Shown here: in pieces, positions 27,979 to 36,909 of the stretch
Layout of the letters: each line of letters opens with the position of its first letter
How positions within the stretch are numbered: the first letter of the stretch is position 1
DNA from: Bacillota bacterium
GTDB lineage: Bacteria; Bacillota; Bacilli; Paenibacillales; Paenibacillaceae
Assembly: GCA_023386495.1 (NCBI GenBank)
Contig: JAEWJS010000056.1
Coordinates: 5,434 to 69,433 of the forward strand
Length of the DNA stretch: 64,000 nucleotides
Direction: 5' to 3'
Translations under genes and position numbers: made by a program
Notes under the pieces: model-generated
What the model was told of the DNA's origin: nothing
Seen by the model: the letters and a program-made list of their open reading frames with translations, nothing else
Database searches by the model: none

Positions 27979-28899
27979 CTATATATAACCAGCTAGTATA
28001 AGAACTCTAAAAAGCAGTTGCTCCAATAAGGAGTTTCTGTATAATCTGCTATCTTTCAGATATGCTACGCGATCTACTAATGTCCCACGTTCTTGTATAA
28101 ACAATTCCAATTGAGTGCGAATGGCTTGTTCTACATGTTCTCCATGAATACGGTGAAATTCCATGGCTTGCTTGTGAAGTAGTCTCTTACCCTTATGTTT
28201 TTGAAAGCTGCTCCATTTTTTTTGCAAGGAAGCGAGCAGAGAAGCTTCACCGCCAACTGCATTATTCGCATGTTGTCTGTACAATATCGAAGGAACCGGA
28301 TCGAAGATCACCTTGCCGAATGCCGAAACACATAGATAAGCCCACCAATCATGCATTTGAATATGATTAGGATCTACTCGTTCCTGTGATAAGACATCCA
28401 ATGCACGGCGGTTAAGTGTAATGGTTGCCCCGACAGCTATATTTTGAACAAGAGCATTATAGAAAGAGGGAGAACGTCTCGGATTAGTAGGCCATAATCG
28501 CAGAGTCTGTAATTTCGCGTCTGTAATTTGAGTAGCTGTGCATATCATGGCAGGAGTATTACTCATTAATTCCAATTTGTTAACTGCTCTTTCGATTTTA
28601 TCTGGCAGCCAGAAATCGTCCTGGTCACAGAAAGCAAAGTACTCACAATCTTTATCTGCTTCGTCTAATAAGTTGAAGAAGCTACGAATGACACCTAAAT
28701 TATCACCGAATATACATTTAATAATTGATGGGTACTGTGACATGTATCGTTCAAGGTATTCCTTGGTATTATCTGTAGAGCCATCATCTCTTATTAATAT
28801 TGTAATATTAGAGTATGTCTGATTTAGTATACTTATTAACTGAGCGTCAATATACTTCGAGCCGTTGTAAGTAGACATAAGAACTTGTACTTTTAGCAT
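27979..28899 (-). CDS. Family 2 glycosyltransferase
   Basis: 306 aa cytoplasmic GT-A fold transferase. The N-terminus has VLMSTYNGSKYIDAQLISILNQTY and RDDGSTDNT (nucleotide-sugar binding), the metal-binding DXD equivalent is CDQDDFW (about 90-96), and NIAVGATITLNRRAL plus MHDWWAYL are typical of rhamnosyl- or similar wall-polysaccharide GT2 enzymes. AT-rich, like the genes on both sides. It is transcribed towards the ligase-like gene. Donor and acceptor unknown. Confidence 0.88.
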   Translation of the reverse strand: MLKVQVLMSTYNGSKYIDAQLISILNQTYSNITILIRDDGSTDNTKEYLERYMSQYPSIIKCIFGDNLGVIRSFFNLLDEADKDCEYFAFCDQDDFWLPDKIERAVNKLELMSNTPAMICTATQITDAKLQTLRLWPTNPRRSPSFYNALVQNIAVGATITLNRRALDVLSQERVDPNHIQMHDWWAYLCVSAFGKVIFDPVPSILYRQHANNAVGGEASLLASLQKKWSSFQKHKGKRLLHKQAMEFHRIHGEHVEQAIRTQLELFIQERGTLVDRVAYLKDSRLYRNSLLEQLLFRVLILAGYI

Positions 28900-28936
28900 T
28901 GTGCACCTCTAGAGCCTTGAGTGATAGTGTAGGTCT

Positions 28937-28969
28937 CACTTGTGATACTAACACAATTCTTCACAAGTG
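28937..28969. promoter_or_regulatory. Inverted repeat in the divergent promoter region
   Basis: CACTTGTGA and TCACAAGTG, perfect 9-bp arms 15 bases apart, between the divergent GT2 and GT4-type genes. A candidate operator for the glycan locus. Confidence 0.4.
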
Positions 28970-29081
28970 AACAAAATATCCATAAATTCCCTAAAACATA
29001 GCGAGACAATTGTAGTAACATAAGATTAATTTCACTTGGTGTATATGAATATACCTGTGAATTCTAAAAAGGTTGTGTGAG

Positions 29082-30176
29082 ATGAAAATCCTATATATTT
29101 CGACAGTAAACTGGAAATGGATAAAACAACGGCCGCATTTTATAGCAACATATCTAGCAAAGCAGGGGAATGAGGTGGATTATATCTCATTAAACCCGTT
29201 TGGCAAGACGCAGATTACACGGCATATTGATGGGACATTGAGAGTTCAAGATATGTATGTTCTCCCCTTTTCTCTGAAGTCACGTCTTGTAGAAAAGTGG
29301 AATATATCGATAGTTAAATCGAGATTGCTCGACAAAAAGTATGATATAATTGTGCTAACAAGCCCCTTGCACTATCAATATCTTCCAGATTTCATGGTAG
29401 CTGAGTGCTCATTAATTTACGAGTGCATGGATAACATCCCATTTTTTTATGATGGAGTCTTAAGGGAGCGGATGTTGGCGGAAGAACATCGGACATTGGA
29501 GGTTGTAGATGGTGTTATTGTAAGTTCAAATAGATTAAAGGAAGAATTAGAAGGTCGGACAAACCGTAAAGATCTTTCAATAAGGACGATATATAATGCA
29601 ATAGATCGTTCGACTTTCGAGTCATCCAGCGGAATGATAGAACTCAATAAGCCTAACCTAGTGTACATTGGAACAGTAGCGCCTTGGTTGGACTGGGAAT
29701 TGCTTAATGAATTTGCGCTGCGGCATCCTGATTTCACCATCTATCTGGTCGGACCTTGCGATTTCAATAAATTACCCCGAAAAATGAAGAGCAATATTGT
29801 TCTAACGGGTGCGGTTCCACATAAGCAGGTGCCGGAATATATACGATCAGGCGATATTATGTTGTTGCCTTTTATACGTAATGAGCTTACTGAATCAGTC
29901 GATCCTGTAAAACTCTATGAGTACATAGGGATGAGTAAACCCATCGTATCTGCATATTGGCCAGAGTTAGAAAGGTTCAACAGAGATGGGTTGCATTTCT
30001 ATGAGGATTTAAATCAGTTTGAATCGATTCTTGAAGAGATTGACACCAATCGAGTTGCAGGGATCAATCAGGGGTTTATTGACCAACACAATTGGGAGAA
30101 TAGGGCGGCGGAATATCTAAGGTATCTAAAACTTGTAGTCCAGAGTAATAATATGGCGGAAGGATTGAGACAATGA
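29082..30176 (+). CDS. Glycosyltransferase (GT4/GT1-like)
   Basis: 364 aa GT-B fold protein. The N-terminal MKILYISTVNWKWIKQRPHFIA (an R/Q-RP-H motif seen in many polysaccharide glycosyltransferases) and the C-terminal donor domain (NLVYIGTVAPWLDW, IRSGDIMLLPF, DPVKLYEYIGMSKPIV) support it. In the last, the E of KLYEYIG corresponds to the conserved GT4 Glu. The start ATG 29082 fits other family members; TTG 29073 is less likely. It overlaps the next gene by 4 bases (ATGA), so the two are translationally coupled. Confidence 0.85.
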   Translation: MKILYISTVNWKWIKQRPHFIATYLAKQGNEVDYISLNPFGKTQITRHIDGTLRVQDMYVLPFSLKSRLVEKWNISIVKSRLLDKKYDIIVLTSPLHYQYLPDFMVAECSLIYECMDNIPFFYDGVLRERMLAEEHRTLEVVDGVIVSSNRLKEELEGRTNRKDLSIRTIYNAIDRSTFESSSGMIELNKPNLVYIGTVAPWLDWELLNEFALRHPDFTIYLVGPCDFNKLPRKMKSNIVLTGAVPHKQVPEYIRSGDIMLLPFIRNELTESVDPVKLYEYIGMSKPIVSAYWPELERFNRDGLHFYEDLNQFESILEEIDTNRVAGINQGFIDQHNWENRAAEYLRYLKLVVQSNNMAEGLRQ

Positions 30177-31459
30177 AGATTTGTGTGATTGGTCTAGGTT
30201 ATATCGGGCTTCCTACAGCTGCGATGTTTTCCAATTACGGATGTGAAGTTGTGGGTGTGGATGTGAAGGCTGAGGTTGTTGAAGTGTTGAATCAGGGGAA
30301 GATCCATATCGAAGAGCCTGGACTGGGAGATATGATTAGAAAGTCTGTTCTAAATGGAACATTTCGAGCAAGCACATCTCCGGAAGAGGCGGATGTGTTT
30401 ATTATTGCAGTCCCAACCCCAAATAACGATGACTTCTATATGAGTTGTGATTTAACACATGTGCTTCAAGCGTGTAGTTCAATTATTCCCCATGTGAACA
30501 AAGGTACGGTTGTTATAGTGGAATCCACGATAGCACCAAGATCTATGGATGATTTCGTGAAGCCGCTGTTCGAACGCCATGGGAAGGTGATAGGGGAAGA
30601 TATATTCTTAGCTCATTGTCCTGAACGTGTACTGCCTGGTCAGATTCTTCATGAACTAATCCATAACAATCGAATTGTCGGTGGAATAACCAATAATTGT
30701 ACCGAGGCAGCTGCGGAAGTATATGGATTGTTTGTAAAAGGGGAAATCATCAAAACCGAGGCCAAGACAGCCGAAATGTCAAAATGTATGGAAAATACTT
30801 TCCGAGATGTTAATATAGCACTTGCAAACGAGTTGGCGAAAATTTGCAATAAGTTGGAGATAAATGTATTTGATGTTGTCCAAATGGCGAACAAGCATCC
30901 AAGGGTAAATATCCATAGCCCTGGACCTGGTGTTGGGGGACATTGTCTCGCAGTAGATCCGTACTTTATATATGCGAAAGCACCAGAATATGCGAATCTG
31001 ATTAAGATTGCTAGAGATACCAATAATAGCATGCCGCAATTTGTTGTTGGACAAGTAAGGAAACTAATCAATGGGATTGATGATCCGAAGATTGCCGTAT
31101 ATGGCGTGACATATAAAGGGAATGTCGATGATATGCGAGAATCACCGGCAGTCGAAGTTATTAAAGAACTCGAGGTTAAGGGTTACAACATTGCCATCCA
31201 TGACCCGCATGTCAAACATGAAAAATTTGTAGATGCCGAAGAGGCTGTGTTAAACGCCGATGTCCTTCTGGTCTTAACGGATCATAATGAATTCAAGCAA
31301 TTAGATCATGAGAAAATTGCAACCTTAATGAGAACAGCTGTAGTGTTTGATACAAAAAACGTGATTAAGAAAAATGAGGATACGGGGCTTGTCGTGTTGA
31401 ACTTCGGAAATGTACACGAGTACCTGAAGAGAAATGATGTATATGAAGCTATTGTATAA
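30173..31459 (+). CDS. wecC: UDP-N-acetyl-D-mannosamine dehydrogenase (WecC-like)
   Basis: 428 aa NAD-dependent nucleotide-sugar dehydrogenase. The Rossmann motif GLGYIGLPTAAMF is at about 6-18. VPTPNND, HCPERVLPG and NRIVGGI are WecC-type rather than UDP-glucose-type. The catalytic Cys is in GVGGHCLAVDPYF (about 257-269), with VTYKGNVDDMRESPA in the C-terminal domain. It would make UDP-ManNAcA, implying an aminouronic acid in the surface glycan. ATGA overlap with the preceding glycosyltransferase. Confidence 0.88.
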   Translation: MKICVIGLGYIGLPTAAMFSNYGCEVVGVDVKAEVVEVLNQGKIHIEEPGLGDMIRKSVLNGTFRASTSPEEADVFIIAVPTPNNDDFYMSCDLTHVLQACSSIIPHVNKGTVVIVESTIAPRSMDDFVKPLFERHGKVIGEDIFLAHCPERVLPGQILHELIHNNRIVGGITNNCTEAAAEVYGLFVKGEIIKTEAKTAEMSKCMENTFRDVNIALANELAKICNKLEINVFDVVQMANKHPRVNIHSPGPGVGGHCLAVDPYFIYAKAPEYANLIKIARDTNNSMPQFVVGQVRKLINGIDDPKIAVYGVTYKGNVDDMRESPAVEVIKELEVKGYNIAIHDPHVKHEKFVDAEEAVLNADVLLVLTDHNEFKQLDHEKIATLMRTAVVFDTKNVIKKNEDTGLVVLNFGNVHEYLKRNDVYEAIV

Positions 31460-31506
31460 ACATTGGGTTAGTGCAACGCTTCCTCAATGAAGAAGAGGAG
31501 AATCAC

Positions 31507-32424
31507 ATGGTCGGACTACCAAACCGCGAGCAGATGAACTGGATCTGCTCGCGTGTCCATGGAATAGATGTGCTTGATGTCGGATGTGCAGATGGTACTC
31601 TTGGGCATCAATTAGTTCGGGAAGGTAAATCTGTGATAGGAATTGATATAGATAGTAAGGCAATTGGTGAAGCCTTGAGTGTCATTAATATGGAAAAGAA
31701 CACGACTAATAATCGCATTAGCTTTATTAATGTAAACGTGTTTGAGTTCCGGTGTGAGAAAAGATTCGACACGGTCATACTTGCAGATGTATTGCCGTGT
31801 TTTTCTTCATCAAATCAACTTCTTGAACGAGTAATGACTCTTTTAACTGACCAAGGGATTGTAATAATTTCCATCCCCCTGGGGATTCAGGGGTCTTCAA
31901 ACTTTATGAGAACATACACTTTGCACGATTTGTTAGAGGAAATAGGAGTATATTTTAAGGTCGAAGAATTGAAGCTTTTCAATCATCGCGCTGGTATTGT
32001 GGTATCAAAAAGGGTTGAAGAGGAACGTCAGAAGTGCCTTCATGAATTGATTGCGCTAAATGAGTTGGAAAATTTGTATCACGGCATTGAGCGCACACTG
32101 TTAGATAAACTAGAGAGTAAAGAGCAGCAAGTTCAACAATTGTTGGCTGAAGTTTCAAATGTTAATGAAGAAAAGCAGAATCTTGAATTAGACATAGAAG
32201 GACTCCGAGAGAGTATGGAAAGTTGTAATGCCGAGATACTGAGGCGGCTAGATAGTGAGGAGCAGACATTGCTTAAGTATCAGGATGCCGTACACGCATA
32301 TAATTTTCTAGAAGCTAGATATTCACAGATCTCTAAGAAGTATGACTTGTTGAGGAATTCCAAGCTCGGGAGACTAACGCTGAAATACTGGAAATCAAAA
32401 AAGCGTATTCCAGAGGATTTTTAA
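31507..32424 (+). CDS. SAM-dependent methyltransferase with C-terminal coiled coil
   Basis: 305 aa. The class I methyltransferase fold starts with DVLDVGCADGTLGHQL (motif I, about 22-37) and has the acidic motif II near VIGIDIDSKAI and motif IV near DTVILADVLPCF. From about 185 onward it is a long heptad-rich coiled coil (LLDKLESKEQQVQQLLAEV and following), ending in the basic motif YDLLRNSKLGRLTLKYWKSKK. The coiled coil plus methyltransferase next to an ABC-type glycan exporter recalls WbdD-like chain-terminating enzymes, but no kinase domain is present. ATG 31507 follows GAGGAG. Confidence 0.8.
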   Translation: MVGLPNREQMNWICSRVHGIDVLDVGCADGTLGHQLVREGKSVIGIDIDSKAIGEALSVINMEKNTTNNRISFINVNVFEFRCEKRFDTVILADVLPCFSSSNQLLERVMTLLTDQGIVIISIPLGIQGSSNFMRTYTLHDLLEEIGVYFKVEELKLFNHRAGIVVSKRVEEERQKCLHELIALNELENLYHGIERTLLDKLESKEQQVQQLLAEVSNVNEEKQNLELDIEGLRESMESCNAEILRRLDSEEQTLLKYQDAVHAYNFLEARYSQISKKYDLLRNSKLGRLTLKYWKSKKRIPEDF

Positions 32425-32441
32425 GATTTAATAGGAGAGTT

Positions 32442-34721
32442 GTGCTTACTATGGACCAGAATTATGTCCGCGAGAAATTGAAAGAAGTTCAGAATGTGCG
32501 TCACAGCATTCAACGATCTATAGGTGGCCTAGAGCAATCAGGAGTCGAATATCCAAATATAGATTTACGAGTTGCAGCGATTATGGACGTGTTCACTTAC
32601 CATTCTTTCAATCCGGAATTCCTAATTTGTCAACTCACACCAAACGATTGGGAGAACGAATTACATTCGTTTCAACCTAATCTTTTTTTTCTTGAATCCG
32701 CTTGGCTTGGTAAAGACGGGCTTTGGCATTCCAAGGTGTCTCATTTAAGCGATGAGCTTATCGGAATAATAAATTACTGCAAAAAACATGATATCCCGGT
32801 TGTTCTATGGAATAAAGAAGATCCAGTGCATTTTAACACCTTTCTTGCTGTTGCTAAATATGCAGATTATGTGTTTACAACCGATATTGATTGCATCGTG
32901 CGCTATAAAAGAATATTGAAGCATGATCATGTATACTTATTGCCGTTTGCGGCTCAATCAAAAAAACACAACCCGATAGAATGCTACCAGCGAGAGAATT
33001 CATTCTGCTTTGCTGGAACATATTACAAGCGATATCCTGAACGGAACAAAGATCTCGAGACTATCATTAATGTAACAAAAGATGTGTCCAGCGTAGTTAT
33101 CTACGATCGCAACTATCAAAAGCGAGATTCAAATCACATGTTTCCAGTTCGCTACAAACGCTACATCAAGGGAATGTTACCTCCAGACGAGATTGACAAA
33201 GCTTACAAAGGCCACAGGTACAATATTAATATGAACACCGTAAAACGGTCACAGAGTATGTGCGCGCGACGTGTGTTCGAATTACTGGCATCGAACACCA
33301 TCACGATTAGTAACTATTCATTGGCTGTGCGGAACCTCTTAGGAGACTTAGTTATTTGTACGGATGATGGGGAGCGGCTAAAAACAGAGTTATTAAAATT
33401 TGAAAATGAGGAGTATTATTATAAATACCGATTAGCAGGGTTGCGTAAAGTGTTAACAGAGCACACTTACAGCAATCGAGTTCGATATATTCTTAAAAAA
33501 GTGTATAGACAGGAAATTGCGATTAATTGGGGAGAGATTGCAGTGATCGCAATCGCCAATAATGAATTGGAGTTCAATCATATCCTTCGTTCCTACACGA
33601 AACAGAGTTATAAAAATAAACAGTTGTTCATCATTACCTCGTTGAAAAAACAGCCATCAACTTCAGTGAGTATAGTATCCCATCCAACAGCAGAGTGGAT
33701 GGAGGGAATTCAGTCGAAGTTCGATTATATCGCATGCTTCTCGATTCATGATTATTATGGTGAGAATTATCTTTTCGATTTTATGACTACCAGGGAATAC
33801 TTAGACATTAATGTAGTGACAAAGAGGATGTACTTTGAGAATCATGATGGCATACTCAGTAAGCGGGGTTCAGGTGTGACGTATCAATCCACGGACTCAG
33901 GTGCTCTAAGGAGATCCTTAGTCAAGTGCGGAATATATGACAGCACAAAATGGCTGCGGTTAATTCAATCTATTGATACAAGCGTTATTGAGTCGGAGTC
34001 CTTCTCGATCGATGAGTTCAATTATTGTATGAATTATTTAGGTTCAAATTGCGAGAGAGTGGACGATTTGGCTATACCAGATACAGGTATTTCTATGGAT
34101 CTATTATACCAAAAGGCAGAGCAAATCAGAGTCAGTAGATGTTTTGACACGCCGGAACTGAATAACTCGATCAGTAATGAAATGTCTCCTGGAGTTATAT
34201 GCAAGTCCAACGCTATTCTGATAACCAACAGTAGTGATAGTGTAAATGCTAACATTCAAAGTCGACTCATTGAATACAAGCAGTTAGGAATGTTAGTGGA
34301 TGTATATCAATGTAATGAATTGTATATGAACCGCCAGTTTGATTATGTTGGCATTGATATTGTGACAGGGAATTATGAGTGTCTTGTCAATATACTTACC
34401 TATGGTGGTCATAATACGATTCTGATCCATAGATTAACTCAATCGCTCTGGGCAAGTATTAGAAAAGTTACCATGGGAAAAAGGTTGATCGTGAGGATAC
34501 ATGAATCAGATATGCAAGCACCGTGGAAAAGGTCTGATCGAGATTTCTGGAGGGAGATCTTCAACTTAGCAGTCGACTCGAAAAAATACCAGCTCCATTT
34601 TATATTTGTATCAACACACGCTGCTTTGCAGGTGTTCAAGAATCTCGAAGAGGATCTTCCAAATCATTTATATTCAATATCTCATAATTATATTGTATCT
34701 GATCTATTAAATACCAAATGA
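32442..34721 (+). CDS. CgeB-like (DUF3880) glycosyltransferase, large, possibly bifunctional
   Basis: 759 aa. Residues about 40-360 match the CgeB/DUF3880 pattern: LFFLESAWLGKDGLWHSK, IPVVLWNKEDPVHF, YVFTTDIDCIVRYK, FAGTYYKRYPERN, and the C-terminal donor domain YNINMNTVKRSQSMCARRVFELLAS with the conserved R-x-FE. The remaining about 400 residues hold a GT2-like stretch (VIAIANNELEFNHILRSYTKQSYKNK) without an obvious DXD, and a final region I do not recognise. GTG 32442 or ATG 32451 may be the start (GGAGAG lies 4 or 13 bases upstream). It probably extends the surface glycan. Confidence 0.75.
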   Translation: MLTMDQNYVREKLKEVQNVRHSIQRSIGGLEQSGVEYPNIDLRVAAIMDVFTYHSFNPEFLICQLTPNDWENELHSFQPNLFFLESAWLGKDGLWHSKVSHLSDELIGIINYCKKHDIPVVLWNKEDPVHFNTFLAVAKYADYVFTTDIDCIVRYKRILKHDHVYLLPFAAQSKKHNPIECYQRENSFCFAGTYYKRYPERNKDLETIINVTKDVSSVVIYDRNYQKRDSNHMFPVRYKRYIKGMLPPDEIDKAYKGHRYNINMNTVKRSQSMCARRVFELLASNTITISNYSLAVRNLLGDLVICTDDGERLKTELLKFENEEYYYKYRLAGLRKVLTEHTYSNRVRYILKKVYRQEIAINWGEIAVIAIANNELEFNHILRSYTKQSYKNKQLFIITSLKKQPSTSVSIVSHPTAEWMEGIQSKFDYIACFSIHDYYGENYLFDFMTTREYLDINVVTKRMYFENHDGILSKRGSGVTYQSTDSGALRRSLVKCGIYDSTKWLRLIQSIDTSVIESESFSIDEFNYCMNYLGSNCERVDDLAIPDTGISMDLLYQKAEQIRVSRCFDTPELNNSISNEMSPGVICKSNAILITNSSDSVNANIQSRLIEYKQLGMLVDVYQCNELYMNRQFDYVGIDIVTGNYECLVNILTYGGHNTILIHRLTQSLWASIRKVTMGKRLIVRIHESDMQAPWKRSDRDFWREIFNLAVDSKKYQLHFIFVSTHAALQVFKNLEEDLPNHLYSISHNYIVSDLLNTK

Positions 34722-34990
34722 AGAAAGGGGAATGTATAGAGAAATATCGTCCACTCGTTTTTACTTTGTATGAATGTGTAAGTCAAATGACTTACTGGTC
34801 TGAGCTGTTTGGACTTGTCCAAGAAGACATATTTAATGAGCTTGAGTTCCGATAGTGGGCAAAGGTAAGATATCCAAAACATCATTGGAATTACTCAAGA
34901 AGTTTAAAGATGTCATTCTTGAGAAATGTGTTTACGCAAGTTGAAAAGAAAATTGTAACCCCACTCTATTCAACGAGGAATGCTAAATAG
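34718..34990 (+). pseudogene. 90-codon open frame interrupted by an in-frame TAG
   Basis: An ATG overlaps the preceding gene's stop (ATGA). The first 45 codons read MKKGECIEKYRPLVFTLYE and onward to a TAG at 34853. The same frame then continues for 44 codons (WAKVRYPKHHWNYSRSLK and onward) to a second TAG at 34988. Continuity across the single stop suggests a decayed gene or gene fragment. If only the first half is real it encodes a 45 aa protein. I do not recognise the family. Confidence 0.45.
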
Positions 34991-35021
34991 TTATTAATTG
35001 AATTCGGAAGGATGTATGCAC

Positions 35022-36881
35022 ATGTCGCAAAATCTGAGCAATACCGCAATGGAAGTCACAGAACAAAGGGTGAATCAATTAGTTGAACAATTGCAAAAAA
35101 AGCATTATGAAGCATTGTTCTATGCAAATCAATATCTCATCTTACAGCAGTCTATGCGTTATCAAGTTGGATCGTTGATAATTAATTGTATCCGCAACCC
35201 GTTTAGGATTATATCTGAGACAGGCGCTTTTATTAAGTATGTAAGTGCTTGGAAGTCAAAACGGTCCATGGGGGTTGAACCTAATCGGGTACTAAGAGCA
35301 ATTGATTTTGAAGGTGAAGTTGTAAATATCGCATTAGCTGAAAGCGCCGAGAGAGAAGCGCGTGTTAAAGAGATTTTATTGGAATTAAGTGATCCTATTG
35401 AGCAATCAAAATTTCTCTATAAAATATTGGATTTTTATATTGACCTAAACAGTTTTGTCGACGCAACCGTGTATGCTGAACAAGCGTATAGGCTAGATGA
35501 ATCTAATGCGATGACAGTAAGGAAATTGATTGGGCTCTATAACCGTACCGGCAACATTACAAAAAGATATGATTTCATTCGACGAATGATTGATCTTGGC
35601 GGAAAGATGATCGGTAATGAGCATGAAATGGCAGAAGCAGAGCATCGATTATATAAAACAAGATGGGAATGGAAGCGGGATGTCCAGCTCATTCCACGCG
35701 GGCAAGGCATTCTCAATGTCCTAAACAAATATTATCCTGAAGTTAACGGCTACACAGTCCGTAGTTATGAGATTGTTAATCAGCAGAAGTTGCTGGGCCT
35801 TGAACCTAGTGTCGTTACAAAGCTCGGATGGGTTGCCAAAGGGGAGAAGGGTGGCATTGTCGAGAAGGAAGGAGTCCGGCACCACTATCTTATGCTGAAA
35901 GAGATGCCGGCTATCAGTCAGGTCCCGATGGACCGATATTTCGATGAATATGCAGATATATTCTATGAGAAGATAATGATGATTCGTCCAAGTGTGATTC
36001 ATGCAGCGTCAAATTTTCAGAACGCACTGCCTGCACTCCAGGTGGCAAAGAAAGCAGGTATTCCTTCTGTATATGAGGTTAGGGGGATGTGGCATCATAC
36101 TCAAAGCTCCAAGGTAGAAGGGTTTGAGGGGTCAGAACGGTATCAACTTCACGAAGACTATGAACTATATTGCTGCGAGATTGCTGATCGTGTGGTTACA
36201 ATATGCCAAAGCTTGTGTGACTATTTAGTCGATCGGGGCATTCCGAGAGGGAAAATAACAATTATTCCAAATGCTGTGGATATTAACGAATTCTCACCTG
36301 TAGATAAAGATCATCAATTAATTAATCAATACGGACTAGAAGGGCATACTGTACTTGGGTTTATTGGTTCGGTTACTGTTTATGAGGGATTAAAATATCT
36401 ATTACAATCCATTGCAATGCTTGTAGCACAAAAGGCGAGAGTGAAGCTTATCATTGTTGGGGATGGTCCTATTCTTCCAGAGTTGAAGCAATTGTCGGTT
36501 ACTCTGAATATTTCGAATCATGTTATATTTACAGGAAGAGTCCCACGTCAAGAGGTAAAACGTTATTATTCAATTATCGACATATTTCCCTTTCCACGAA
36601 CAAAGGACAAGGTATGTGAGTTAGTTACCCCGCTTAAACCTTACGAGGCGATGGCAATGGGCAAACTTGTGGCTGTTAGCGGGATTTCAGCTCTAAAAGA
36701 AATGGTAATTGACGGGGAGACTGGTCTCGTTTTTGAAGCAGAGAATGTGGAGTCATTGACACAAACAATAAAACTTGCGATCGAACAAGAGAAAGTCGCC
36801 AGTCAAGGTTTAGATTGGGTACGTAGGAATCGCGATTGGAACAAAGTCGCAATAGGATATAAGGAAGTATATTTATTCTAA
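35022..36881 (+). CDS. Family 4 glycosyltransferase with helical N-terminal extension
   Basis: 619 aa. The first 215 residues are mostly helical, with a coiled-coil-like stretch and a motif QQSMRYQVGSLI like that at the end of the neighbouring methyltransferase, followed by a TPR-like region. The GT4 catalytic part starts near GILNVLNKYYPEVNGYTVRSYEI; its C-terminal domain has LGFIGSVTVYEGLKYLLQSI, VGDGPILPELK, IFPFPRTKDKVCELVTPLKPYEAMAMGKLVA (conserved E-x7-E variant) and NRDWNKVA. ATG 35022 is 9 bases after GGAAGGA. AT-rich, in the glycan operon. Confidence 0.83.
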   Translation: MSQNLSNTAMEVTEQRVNQLVEQLQKKHYEALFYANQYLILQQSMRYQVGSLIINCIRNPFRIISETGAFIKYVSAWKSKRSMGVEPNRVLRAIDFEGEVVNIALAESAEREARVKEILLELSDPIEQSKFLYKILDFYIDLNSFVDATVYAEQAYRLDESNAMTVRKLIGLYNRTGNITKRYDFIRRMIDLGGKMIGNEHEMAEAEHRLYKTRWEWKRDVQLIPRGQGILNVLNKYYPEVNGYTVRSYEIVNQQKLLGLEPSVVTKLGWVAKGEKGGIVEKEGVRHHYLMLKEMPAISQVPMDRYFDEYADIFYEKIMMIRPSVIHAASNFQNALPALQVAKKAGIPSVYEVRGMWHHTQSSKVEGFEGSERYQLHEDYELYCCEIADRVVTICQSLCDYLVDRGIPRGKITIIPNAVDINEFSPVDKDHQLINQYGLEGHTVLGFIGSVTVYEGLKYLLQSIAMLVAQKARVKLIIVGDGPILPELKQLSVTLNISNHVIFTGRVPRQEVKRYYSIIDIFPFPRTKDKVCELVTPLKPYEAMAMGKLVAVSGISALKEMVIDGETGLVFEAENVESLTQTIKLAIEQEKVASQGLDWVRRNRDWNKVAIGYKEVYLF

Positions 36882-36909
36882 ATATTTATACGATGGTGGG
36901 GAAGTTAAA

